DNA of 8,359 nt from JBBRLG01 sp038231495. GTDB taxonomy: Bacteria > Planctomycetota > Planctomycetia > Gemmatales > Gemmataceae. Position numbers and translations under genes: made by a program. This document shows positions 1-6,608 of the stretch, in pieces. The DNA lies in NCBI GenBank assembly GCA_038231495.1, contig JBBRLG010000338.1:1-8359 (forward strand), given 5' to 3'. The notes beneath the pieces were generated by a model. It made no database searches, was not told the DNA's origin, and worked only from the letters and a program-made list of their open reading frames with translations. The stretch's first letter is position 1, and each line of letters begins with the position of its first letter.

Positions 1-30
1 AACAAGGGCCCGAACCGCGTGAAAACCTAA

Positions 31-38
31 CCTGACCC
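31..38 (+). repeat. 8-bp direct repeat CCTGACCC, copy 1 (left of E1)
   Basis: This is the left flank of E1. The same octamer occurs at 222-229 and 377-384, and in reverse complement at 6585-6592 and 8072-8079, each time at an element border. It probably marks a target duplication. Confidence 0.7.
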
Positions 39-220
39 AATAGTGACCGGCTCGATTATTGCTATGCCCAGGGGGGTACACCCCTGCCCCAAGCCCAGAA
101 GCTGAACCGGTGTCCTACACCCATGCACTGCTGCAACACCCGTGCCCTGCTACCACACCCCTGCCCCGCACCCACGCACGGGCACCGTTGTATAGCAAAA
201 ATCGAGCCGGACACTATTGG
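37..220. mobile_element. MITE-like inverted-repeat element E1
   Basis: A short non-coding element has 29-bp terminal inverted repeats at 37-65 and 192-220, matching at 27 of 29 positions. The outer end reads CCAATAGTG and the core reads CCGGCTCGATT. It is flanked by an 8-bp direct repeat, CCTGACCC, at 31-38 and 222-229; the CC of the left copy overlaps the inverted repeat. No reading frame inside looks like a protein. The interior is C-rich on the plus strand and carries a 19-bp tandem repeat. The size (about 184 bp), inverted ends and flanking duplication fit a MITE. No transposase in the window has matching ends, so its partner is unknown. Confidence 0.75.
117..173 (+). repeat. 19-bp tandem repeat inside E1 (3 units)
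   Basis: Three head-to-tail units start at 117, 136 and 155, each beginning ACACCC followed by a variable base and TGC. A further copy of the core, ACACCCCTGCCCC, lies at 78-90 and is identical over 13 bases to the one at 155-167. The units are imperfect and have no spacers, so this is a small minisatellite and not a CRISPR array. Confidence 0.65.
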
Positions 221-221
221 T

Positions 222-229
222 CCTGACCC
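222..229 (+). repeat. 8-bp direct repeat CCTGACCC, copy 2 (between E1 and E2)
   Basis: This copy is both the right flank of E1 and the left flank of E2. That is expected if E1 inserted into the octamer already bordering E2 and duplicated it. Confidence 0.7.
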
Positions 230-374
230 GAATGGCATGGACTTAAGGCGCGTGCCGCGGGCTTTCTACACACCCGTCCACCTGTTTCGGCGCTTTTCGG
301 CGCTGAAAAGCGCCGAAACGGGTGGACGCTTGTTCCAAAACCCTCTAGTCCCTGCCTTAAGTCCATGCCATTCG
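229..374. mobile_element. MITE-like element E2, related to the IS at 6595-8072
   Basis: This 146-bp non-coding element has perfect 21-bp terminal inverted repeats at 229-249 and 354-374, with outer end CGAATGGCAT and inner part ACTTAAG. The IS at 6595-8072 ends in CGAATGGCAT, two different bases, then ACTTAAG; 18 of 21 positions agree. The flanks also match those of the IS, with CCTGACCC on both sides (222-229 and 377-384). It contains a second, internal hairpin and no coding capacity. I infer a non-autonomous derivative or relative that the IS4-type transposase could mobilise. Confidence 0.75.
276..327 (+). repeat. Strong internal hairpin of E2
   Basis: Arms 276-298 and 305-327 pair over 23 bp around a 6-base loop (299-304). 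The one imperfection, T283 against G320, is a G-U wobble in a plus-strand transcript, so that RNA would be fully paired. It lies centrally in E2 and could fold as a cruciform or RNA hairpin. The minus-strand WD40 gene ends just to its right, so it could also act as a transcript-end structure, although no long U tract follows it. Confidence 0.7.
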
Positions 375-376
375 GT

Positions 377-384
377 CCTGACCC
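377..384 (+). repeat. 8-bp direct repeat CCTGACCC, copy 3 (right of E2)
   Basis: This is the right flank of E2, followed by CTTTT. The IS has the same octamer plus CTTTT (read in reverse complement) at 6580-6592. Confidence 0.7.
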
Positions 385-399
385 CTTTTCTTTGTCCGC

Positions 400-1515
400 T
401 TACTCGCCGATCGGCAATTCCTTGCCGTCCTCGGTGCTGTACCGCCGCACGCTGTTGACGCCCCCGGCGGTCACGAACCATTTCCCGTCCGGCGACAGGG
501 CAAATCCATGTGGTGAATCGTCTGTTTTCGGGGTAATCGCGGCCCGTTCTTTCTGGCTCTGGACATCCCAGATCCTGGAGGTACCGTCGCAACTCACGGA
601 GACGAGCGTTTTGCCGTCAGGCGTGAACGCCAAACCCAAGACCGAGTGCTTGTGTCCTTCCAGGACGCCGACCCGTTTTCCTGTCTTGATGTCCCATAAA
701 CGGATCGACCCGTCCTTTCGCCCGCCGCCCGTCGCCAGCAATTTGCCGTCCGGGGAAAACACAACGTCAATGGCACCGTCCTTGTGGTCGGTCACGATCA
801 CCGTCACCTCTTTGCCCGTTTCGACCGACCAAAGTTTTACCTCCTTATCCAAGGTGGCTGCCGCCAGGGTCTTGCCGTCCGGCGATAGGGCGACCCCATA
901 GAGCAGGTCGATTGGCTCCTTGAAATCCACGGTGAGTTTAGCGTGCTCTTCCGGCAGTTCGGGGGGGCCGCCGTAGAATTGCGCCTTCTCCTTTTCTCGG
1001 AATGGGAAGCGAAATGTGGCCTGTGCTTTTTCCGTTGCTACGTCCCATATCTTCACGCAGCCTTCATACCCCTTACTGATAAGCGCCTTGCTGTCCGGTG
1101 TGAATTTCAACCCATTGACGCAGCCGCGATGCCCGACGAGGGCCGCGCGGTGCTTCCCCGTCGCGGCGTCCCACAAGTTGACCTCGCCACCGTCGCTAGC
1201 GCTGGCAAGCAACTTGCCGTCGGGGGAGAAGGCGAGGGACCACACCGCCATGCGATGCTTGGAGGAGACCCACTGTTTCTGGCCCGACGCGAGGTCCACG
1301 ACGAGAAAATCGCTGGGGCCGGGAAAGTCGCTGCCGCCTACGGCAAGCGTCTTGCCGTCCGGTGACAGGGTCACGCAATAGAGACATGCCGGGAACTCTT
1401 CAAGAGCCGTGCCTCCCTTTTTTGCCGCCGTATCGCCCGCGCCTGCCGTGCGATAAAGGGCTGCCACCGTCAGGATGATTAGAGTGCTATAAACGGAGCA
1501 AGCTCGAAGCGTCAT
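400..1515 (-). CDS. Exported WD40-repeat protein (seven-bladed propeller)
   Basis: The 371-residue product begins with a signal peptide: Arg4, a hydrophobic stretch at about residues 10-21, and an A-G-A cleavage site near residue 26. Seven WD repeats follow at roughly 46-79, 90-121, 132-163, 206-235, 248-280, 291-322 and 336-366. Most carry S/TPDGK; four have a WD dipeptide (115, 157, 274, 316) and GH occurs at 128 and 287. Seven repeats make one closed beta-propeller, normally a protein-binding platform. A charged insertion (about 164-204) separates blades 3 and 4. No enzymatic domain is present and the partner is unknown. The ATG start is well supported by AAGGAGG at 1521-1527, five bases upstream. 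The gene lies 233 bp downstream of the calpain-type gene on the same strand, and E2's target repeat lies just past its stop. Confidence 0.9.
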   Translation of the reverse strand: MTLRACSVYSTLIILTVAALYRTAGAGDTAAKKGGTALEEFPACLYCVTLSPDGKTLAVGGSDFPGPSDFLVVDLASGQKQWVSSKHRMAVWSLAFSPDGKLLASASDGGEVNLWDAATGKHRAALVGHRGCVNGLKFTPDSKALISKGYEGCVKIWDVATEKAQATFRFPFREKEKAQFYGGPPELPEEHAKLTVDFKEPIDLLYGVALSPDGKTLAAATLDKEVKLWSVETGKEVTVIVTDHKDGAIDVVFSPDGKLLATGGGRKDGSIRLWDIKTGKRVGVLEGHKHSVLGLAFTPDGKTLVSVSCDGTSRIWDVQSQKERAAITPKTDDSPHGFALSPDGKWFVTAGGVNSVRRYSTEDGKELPIGE

Positions 1516-1748
1516 GGGAACCTCCTTGTATTATAAAGGTATGGAGTAGCCGCCGCGGCCAAATCCGCGACCTACTTTCAATAGTCCTCGACTGTGGGAT
1601 CAGGTGGAACAAATTCAACCTTATAGGATTTAATTGAATGGCGAGCCGGTGGCGTAGGCGGTCTGCGAGCCTCCCGCGTGCGCTTGGAAAGATTATTTCC
1701 GAAAACCTTCCGTCGCCCAAGCGGGGACTTGCCCAAGAGTTAGAGGTT
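1516..1748. other. Intergenic gap between the calpain-type and WD40 genes
   Basis: Apart from the WD40 ribosome binding site, I see no gene, convincing terminator or convincing promoter. A TATAAT on the minus strand at 1530-1535 sits too close to the Shine-Dalgarno to be an ordinary promoter. A short ATTCAA/TTGAAT inverted repeat (1613-1618 and 1634-1639) is weak. The gap is long for tight translational coupling but does not exclude co-transcription. Confidence 0.5.
1521..1527 (-). promoter_or_regulatory. Shine-Dalgarno of the WD40 gene
   Basis: AAGGAGG on the minus strand, five bases before the ATG at 1515, is a near-perfect ribosome binding site and fixes the start. Confidence 0.85.
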
Positions 1749-4700
1749 TTATGGACCTTCTACCGCAAGCTGCTGGAACCGCTGTTTAAAGTCCGCGAGC
1801 GTCATTGGAAATTTGTCCTCGTATTTCCCACTCCCCTTCCACGGGTTGCGAATGAGCAACTCTTTTTTGTCGTTAATTCCAAGGATCGAATAGGCGTGAC
1901 CCGACGGAAGATCCGTGGCGGGATCATATACTTTTTGGGAAGGTTTCGTTCCCGCGACGACCGAGTAGTTTAGTTTGGCCGCATTTGTAATCAGAGTCTC
2001 AATTTCGGCCTCGCTTTTGTGGGCCACCTCGTAGGTAGTGACGTTGTAGCCGCCCAATAACTTGATCGGTACGGCCGGAGCCTGCCCCGATCCAATGGCC
2101 TCGTAAACCGAGGCGCTCCGGTTTCCCAGCCACGGTTCCTCTTTGTTTTTGTCAAGATAGGTGACATAGGCTTTCTCGATCACCGAAAGCCACAGGCCTC
2201 CTTGTCCGGCGGAGGCGTAAAGTGAGATTTGAGCGTCCGTCGGCTCCGTGACAGTGACGGATGTCCCCTTGTTCTGACCATCTGTCCGACCGAAGGTTAC
2301 TGTAAACGTGCGGGGGTCGCCGGCCATCGCTGGCGGATTTTCCTTGAACCGCTCGCGAAATTTGATCCCGAAGATCTTGACGCGAGCATCCACTGCGGCA
2401 AGGAAAGCGCAATCGCCAAGGTTACCCTGCTGGACGGATTCAAAATTGGGGTTTGCTTGGTTGGGTAAAAACCACGGGACCTCTCGGAACAGCGTACGGT
2501 TCGTGTTGCCAATCTTGGCAACAGCGATGTCGAACTGGGTTTGCAAAGCTCGCGCTGTCAGGAACAGGGGTTGAGTAAGGACGAACTGTGTCTTGAAATA
2601 CTCGATATTCGCCATCGTCAAGCCAGTCGCCTTTGAATCCCAATCCTTGGGATCTGCCATAAACAGGTTGACGTTGGCCGAGAGCTTGTCCCTTTTGTTA
2701 CCCTGCTTATCCATGACGTACGCCTTGAGGACGGCTAATGCCGCCGCGTCCTGTCCCTGAATCGTCGGGTCGTCGAGTTTTTTGTCCACATCCATCAAGG
2801 TGAGCGTCTTCCCGTCGAATGCCCACTTCGCGAAATTCTTCTCCAACATCGAGACCAGTGAGGAGCGCACGGCAAGTAACGGCAGAACGTCTAGCGGCGG
2901 TTGAAAGAGGACCGTCCGCAGTTCATTACCCTGGAAAATCTCGACCGCAAGCGGATTCACCACCGCCTGCGTGTAGGGATGGCTACCAAACACGCGGAAA
3001 AAGCCGCCGCTGCTTGACACCGTTGCGGACGTGACCGAGCCGTCGGCCCAGTCGATTGCCGCCTCGAACGGGCCGTTGGCGTACGGATTCGGGTCGCTGA
3101 TCGTGGCCACCAATTGGCTGCCGAAGCGGCTGGGCAGGTTCGTTGGGATGGGTGCCGAATAGGCGTTGATCGGCGGCTTCACGACCTTCACGGTCGCGGC
3201 GGCAGACCAGGTCGTGCCGTCGTCGGCCGACGCCGTAACCGAGACGTAGTAGATGCCATCGGTAGCGTAGGTGTGCGTTCCCACGAGGCTGAACTGGTAC
3301 GGCCAGCCGCTGACCGTCCCCAAGGAGGTCTGGCCGTCCCCCCAGGTGAACGTGATGGTCGTTGGCAGCACGCTGGAGCCGAGGAACAACCCGACACTCG
3401 CGCTTGCCCCGATACCCGCGTAGATGGCCCCGGTCGTCACCGACCCGGCCGCCTGGGCCGAATCGCCGTCGCTGTCCGTCAAGGTGACTGTGGTCGGATA
3501 ATACCCCGAGTACTGGTAGTGGTGGTTCGCGTACACGGTGAAGCGGCCCTGGGAGCCGACCACCGCGCCTTGGCTGGGCGGCCCGTCCCCATTATCGACC
3601 AACGCCGTGTAACTGGATGCCAGTTCCAGGGGGTTGGCGTCCGTGAAAAACGCGACCGCGCGGGGCGTATCATCGGATGGCGCCAATTCGGTGACCGCCG
3701 CGCCGACGCCCGCCACGACGGCAAGCGGCACCGAGGCGACCGACGCCGTGATCGAGGTTGAGACTGCGGTGTTGTCCGGGTCGTAGACCGTGAGCCCAAC
3801 CGCATACGAACCCGGCCGGCTATAGGTGTGACTGCCGTAGACGCTGAGGGCACCCTTTTGCCCCGTCACCACCCCGTAACTGCCTTCCGAACTGTCGCCC
3901 CAATTGATCTGGGCCGTGTAGGTGCCGGAAGAGCGGTAGAAAGCCGAGTCCGTAACGGTCGCCAGCAGGGCATTGGTGATCGGCGCGCCTTCCAGGCCGG
4001 CAACGCTCGTGCCGGCGACGGTGAGCGCGGAGTCCGTCACGGTCCACATGAACATGGTGCTGGCAGTACCGCCGTGGCCGTTGTCCGCCGTCACCGTTAC
4101 CGGGTTGGGGTACTGCTGGACGCTGTCGTCATTGTCGAGAAAGCCAAAGATATGCCCGGAGGTCGAGTCGATGATAAGGCCGTGGGGTAAGCCCGCCGCG
4201 GCGTAGGTCATTACGTCGCCGTAGGAATCGCTGGCGGTAAGGGCCAGGGAGGGACTGGTGCCAAGGGCGCTGGTTTGGTTTCCGGGGTTCGAGATCGTCG
4301 GCGCGTCCGTGCTGATGCGGCCGATGCTCCACGACAAGGCGGTGGTGGTAGAGTAAATGCCGGCGGTAGCCGTCACCTGGACGGCGTATTTCCCTGCTTG
4401 CGCAGCGCCGGCGGCAATCGTCCCGGAAATGACGCCGGACACCAGGTCGATGCCCAGGCCCGGCGGCAAATGGGTCGCCGTGAAGCCGAGGGTTCCGGCG
4501 GGTGCGGTGGCGGTCACCGTCATGCTGGCCGTATCGCCCTCGTTATTCGCTTGATCCGCGAGGGGGTTCACCGTGACGTAGGGTGTCACGGACCAGGTAA
4601 AGGTGGCACTGGCCGAGGTCGTAAACGCATCGTTACTCGCCGCGACCGTCACCGTTCCCGAGCCGATTGCCGCCGCCGCGCCGGGGGCGACGACACCGGA

Positions 4701-6278
4701 AATGAGGCCGGAGTTCGGGTCGATCGCCAGGCCGGAGGGTAGGCCGTCGGCCGTATAACTGAGGGTCCACCCCTGCGGGTCCGTCGCCACGACTTGAAAC
4801 GACACGGAGTCGCCTTCCGTGTTCGTACGGGTGCCGGGCGTAGTGACGACGGGTTCAGCGTCGCCGGTGACGGTCCAGGTAAAGTTGTCGGTCGTTGTGT
4901 TGGTCAAGTCCGAGGCGGTAACGGTGGCCGTGTAACTGCCCGTAGGCAGCGCGGGATCGATGGTACCGCCGATCAGGCCGGTGTTCGTGTCCATGAACAC
5001 CCCGTGCGGCAGGCCGGACGCGCCGAAATACAACGGGTTGCCATCCGGGTCGCTGGCCACGGCTTGAAGACTGACGGTGTCGCCGGCCGCGTTCGTCTGG
5101 TCCGAGATAACGCTGAGGACCGGCGGCAGGTTGGTCGGTGTCACCGTCCAGGTAAAGGTTTGGGAAGCCGACGCCCCGAGCGCGTTCCTGGCGATGACGG
5201 TCGGCGTATAGATGCCGCCGCCGGGTAGCGCGGCGCGGGAGTCGATGACGCCCCCGATCTGACCCGATGCCTGGTTGATACTCAGGCCAAGGGGCAAGCC
5301 GACCGCATCATAGGTGAGTGACAGGCCCGCGGGGTCGCTCGCGCCAACCGCGAACGACAAGGTAGCCCCCTCGACGTTCAAGCGGTGACCGGGGTTCGGT
5401 ACCACCGGCGCTTGTGGCGGCCCGGACATCCACATGAACGATTGGCCGCCAGCTGGCGGAGGATTCGGTCCGGACAGATTGATTGGGGGACTATCCGCGG
5501 AGTTGGCGCCGCTGGGCGACTGACTGGGCAAGGCAAGGCTCGAACCGCCCAAACTGCCGCCGGTGGATCCCGATGTCGGGGCGTTGTTGCTGAAGGGGGC
5601 GACACCGCTCGAACCCTGGGGCGCGGCGGGCGCCGCTGAGGCACCGGTGCTGCCACTCGTTCCCGTTACGCCATTTGTTGACGCCGAACCACTGCCGGGC
5701 ACAAGGGATGGCGCTGCGGTATCTCCCGCCGGATTGGCGAACAACGTTGAAGCCGAGGGCAAGGTCATCAAAGCGGCGAAGGTCTGATCGAGTGGGGACG
5801 TTGTTTGGGGATTGCTAGGAGCGTCTGCGCCGAATGGCGGGCCAAGAAGTTGGCCCGCTGGCACCACGGAAGCGGTCTGCGACGATGCGACCAAGGTGGA
5901 ATTGTCGCTCGGCGATGCCGAGGGGGAAACCAGCGCCAGTTGAGCGGCGGAGCCGTTTGCCTGCGCCGTCTGGGTGTCGCTCAGCAGGGGGTCGGTTGGA
6001 AAACTTCCAAGGCCCGTCATGCCTGCCGCGTACAACGGGTTGTACAGGTTATTGGGCATCTCCAGCCGTTCAAGTTGTTCCAGATTCAGCGTAGTGTACG
6101 CTTGTTTAGATGGGGGGGGTAAGCGTGAATCAAGCGGGAACGCGCCTCGGTGAAGAAGCGAAGCGAACGGCCGAAAAAGCCCGTGGACCGAGTGGCGCGG
6201 CGCATAAGACACCTTCCTGGTTGCAAATTCCGAGGTGGTGGGCAAGAAGAGGGATTTCTTCAAGCACGGATACATCAT
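1749..6278 (-). CDS. Giant repeat-containing surface protein with C-terminal calpain-type (C2) cysteine protease domain
   Basis: The product is 1509 residues from ATG 6278; the adjacent ATG at 6275 is equally possible. Residues 64-76 carry LNLEQLERLEMPN, resembling the LExLExRxxP motif near the N-terminus of many large planctomycete surface proteins. A Ser/Thr/Ala/Pro/Gly-rich stretch follows (about 92-285). Five divergent He_PIG/cadherin-like Ig repeats (287-748) share GLPxGLxID near 327, 422, 512, 603 and 696, and several close with FTWTVT. Four PKD-like repeats (749-1128) have WGDG-type motifs near 792, 894, 978 and 1076. A linker (1129-1264) contains a degenerate EF-hand-like piece. Residues 1265-1505 are a calpain core with QGNLGDC (Gln1284, Cys1290), GHAYS (His1461) and RNPW (Asn1478). 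The catalytic residues are all present; the usual Trp after Cys is Ala. It is probably an exported or surface protease; substrate unknown. No classical hydrophobic signal peptide is visible. Confidence 0.88.
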   Translation of the reverse strand: MMYPCLKKSLFLPTTSEFATRKVSYAPRHSVHGLFRPFASLLHRGAFPLDSRLPPPSKQAYTTLNLEQLERLEMPNNLYNPLYAAGMTGLGSFPTDPLLSDTQTAQANGSAAQLALVSPSASPSDNSTLVASSQTASVVPAGQLLGPPFGADAPSNPQTTSPLDQTFAALMTLPSASTLFANPAGDTAAPSLVPGSGSASTNGVTGTSGSTGASAAPAAPQGSSGVAPFSNNAPTSGSTGGSLGGSSLALPSQSPSGANSADSPPINLSGPNPPPAGGQSFMWMSGPPQAPVVPNPGHRLNVEGATLSFAVGASDPAGLSLTYDAVGLPLGLSINQASGQIGGVIDSRAALPGGGIYTPTVIARNALGASASQTFTWTVTPTNLPPVLSVISDQTNAAGDTVSLQAVASDPDGNPLYFGASGLPHGVFMDTNTGLIGGTIDPALPTGSYTATVTASDLTNTTTDNFTWTVTGDAEPVVTTPGTRTNTEGDSVSFQVVATDPQGWTLSYTADGLPSGLAIDPNSGLISGVVAPGAAAAIGSGTVTVAASNDAFTTSASATFTWSVTPYVTVNPLADQANNEGDTASMTVTATAPAGTLGFTATHLPPGLGIDLVSGVISGTIAAGAAQAGKYAVQVTATAGIYSTTTALSWSIGRISTDAPTISNPGNQTSALGTSPSLALTASDSYGDVMTYAAAGLPHGLIIDSTSGHIFGFLDNDDSVQQYPNPVTVTADNGHGGTASTMFMWTVTDSALTVAGTSVAGLEGAPITNALLATVTDSAFYRSSGTYTAQINWGDSSEGSYGVVTGQKGALSVYGSHTYSRPGSYAVGLTVYDPDNTAVSTSITASVASVPLAVVAGVGAAVTELAPSDDTPRAVAFFTDANPLELASSYTALVDNGDGPPSQGAVVGSQGRFTVYANHHYQYSGYYPTTVTLTDSDGDSAQAAGSVTTGAIYAGIGASASVGLFLGSSVLPTTITFTWGDGQTSLGTVSGWPYQFSLVGTHTYATDGIYYVSVTASADDGTTWSAAATVKVVKPPINAYSAPIPTNLPSRFGSQLVATISDPNPYANGPFEAAIDWADGSVTSATVSSSGGFFRVFGSHPYTQAVVNPLAVEIFQGNELRTVLFQPPLDVLPLLAVRSSLVSMLEKNFAKWAFDGKTLTLMDVDKKLDDPTIQGQDAAALAVLKAYVMDKQGNKRDKLSANVNLFMADPKDWDSKATGLTMANIEYFKTQFVLTQPLFLTARALQTQFDIAVAKIGNTNRTLFREVPWFLPNQANPNFESVQQGNLGDCAFLAAVDARVKIFGIKFRERFKENPPAMAGDPRTFTVTFGRTDGQNKGTSVTVTEPTDAQISLYASAGQGGLWLSVIEKAYVTYLDKNKEEPWLGNRSASVYEAIGSGQAPAVPIKLLGGYNVTTYEVAHKSEAEIETLITNAAKLNYSVVAGTKPSQKVYDPATDLPSGHAYSILGINDKKELLIRNPWKGSGKYEDKFPMTLADFKQRFQQLAVEGP
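2895..4034 (-). repeat. Four PKD-like repeats within the giant protein
   Basis: Four beta-sandwich-type units carry NWGD, DNGD, TWGDG and DWADG at the PKD WGDG position. The first has the typical SHTYSRPGSYAVGLTV strand pair, and the third has GTHTYATDGIYYVSVTAS. The second and fourth are degenerate. PKD units are known as extracellular spacers, often in proteases and adhesins. Confidence 0.7.
4035..5420 (-). repeat. Five He_PIG/cadherin-like repeats within the giant protein
   Basis: This part of the gene encodes five units of about 90 residues. Each has an EGD-type strand, a GLPxGLxIDxxSGxIxG core and a closing aromatic-Trp strand (FTWTVT, FTWTVT, FTWSVT, LSWSIG, FMWTVT). The DNA for the closing strand is also similar between units (plus strand near 5141, 4868 and 4587), as expected from internal duplication. 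Such units normally act as spacers or adhesion modules. Confidence 0.75.
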
Positions 6279-6287
6279 CCCCCCTCT
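6279..6287 (-). promoter_or_regulatory. Ribosome binding site of the calpain-type gene
   Basis: The minus strand reads AGAGGGGGG directly before ATGATG. AGAGG (6283-6287) is four bases from the first ATG (6278) and seven from the second (6275). This supports a start here over the in-frame ATG at 6473, which would add 65 Arg-rich residues spanning a REP-like hairpin. Confidence 0.6.
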
Positions 6288-6362
6288 GCGAACGGATAGC
6301 AACGGCAAACAGGCACCAAAATATCGGAATAATCGGAATTGTCGTTTGTTGCGGCGATAAGG

Positions 6363-6382
6363 GCCGCTAAGCCGCAAGCGGC
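6363..6382. repeat. REP-like palindromic hairpin
   Basis: GCCGCT (6363-6368) pairs with AGCGGC (6377-6382) around an 8-base loop that itself contains GCCGC. It is GC-rich, short and intergenic, and resembles the dispersed REP-type palindromes of many bacterial genomes. Copy number cannot be judged from this window. Confidence 0.45.
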
Positions 6383-6485
6383 GGATGGGTGTGGCAAATC
6401 TTTCGGGGGCGCAATTCACCGACCGGAAGATTTTATTCGTGCGCATGCGTCCCCTGGCGCACGCGAACGACACCCGGTTTTACTT

Positions 6486-6536
6486 TGGCGAGGGTCGGCC
6501 TTGTTCGTGGCAAGGGTCGAGATTGGCAAGGGTCGA
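6486..6536 (+). repeat. Triple direct repeat TGGC(A/G)AGGGTCG
   Basis: Copies start at 6486, 6508 and 6524. The last two are identical over 13 bases (TGGCAAGGGTCGA); the first differs by one base in 12. The spacings are 22 and 16 bases. They lie 208-258 bases upstream of the calpain-type start and could be protein-binding sites or short slippage duplications. Confidence 0.55.
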
Positions 6537-6584
6537 ATGGAGTTTTTCCTGCTGCGTAAGCACAGACCGGCAGAAAGGCAAAAG

Positions 6585-6592
6585 GGGTCAGG
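6585..6592 (+). repeat. 8-bp direct repeat GGGTCAGG, left of the IS
   Basis: This octamer is repeated in the same orientation at 8072-8079 across the IS and is the reverse complement of the CCTGACCC that borders E1 and E2. It is probably the target duplication. Confidence 0.7.
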
Positions 6593-6608
6593 AACGAATG
6601 GCATTAAC

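Larger units (their letters stand above)
6288..6592. other. Upstream region of the calpain-type gene
   Basis: I see no protein-like gene here. From left to right it holds a tandem ATCGGAAT pair (6323-6330 and 6332-6339), a REP-like hairpin (6363-6382), a 7-bp stem (6438-6444 with 6457-6463), three TGGC(A/G)AGGGTCG motifs (6486-6536) and AAAAGGGGTCAGG (6580-6592) beside the IS. A minus-strand TATTTT with ACGACA 16 bases upstream, at about 6320-6347, could be a promoter but is weak. Confidence 0.55.

Noticed and set aside
78..173. CRISPR-like array from the ACACCC repeats
   Set aside because: The units are 19 bp, imperfect and contiguous without unique spacers, and lie inside a MITE-like element.
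1530..1535. Minus-strand TATAAT as the WD40 promoter
   Set aside because: It lies directly upstream of the Shine-Dalgarno, so transcription from it would start inside or after the ribosome site. No -35 box is at the right distance.
1690..1750. Rho-independent terminator after the calpain-type gene
   Set aside because: Only short, poorly matched stems are present downstream of the stop and no U tract follows.
3114..3761. 215-codon open frame on the plus strand inside the giant gene
   Set aside because: It is an Arg/Gly-rich shadow of GC-rich repeat coding sequence on the other strand; the minus-strand frame has clear domains.
6279..6473. Longer N-terminus for the calpain-type protein (ATG at 6473)
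   Set aside because: The extra 65 residues are Arg-rich, look like translated non-coding DNA, span a REP-like hairpin and are not needed for any domain. A purine-rich ribosome site sits at ATG 6278/6275.
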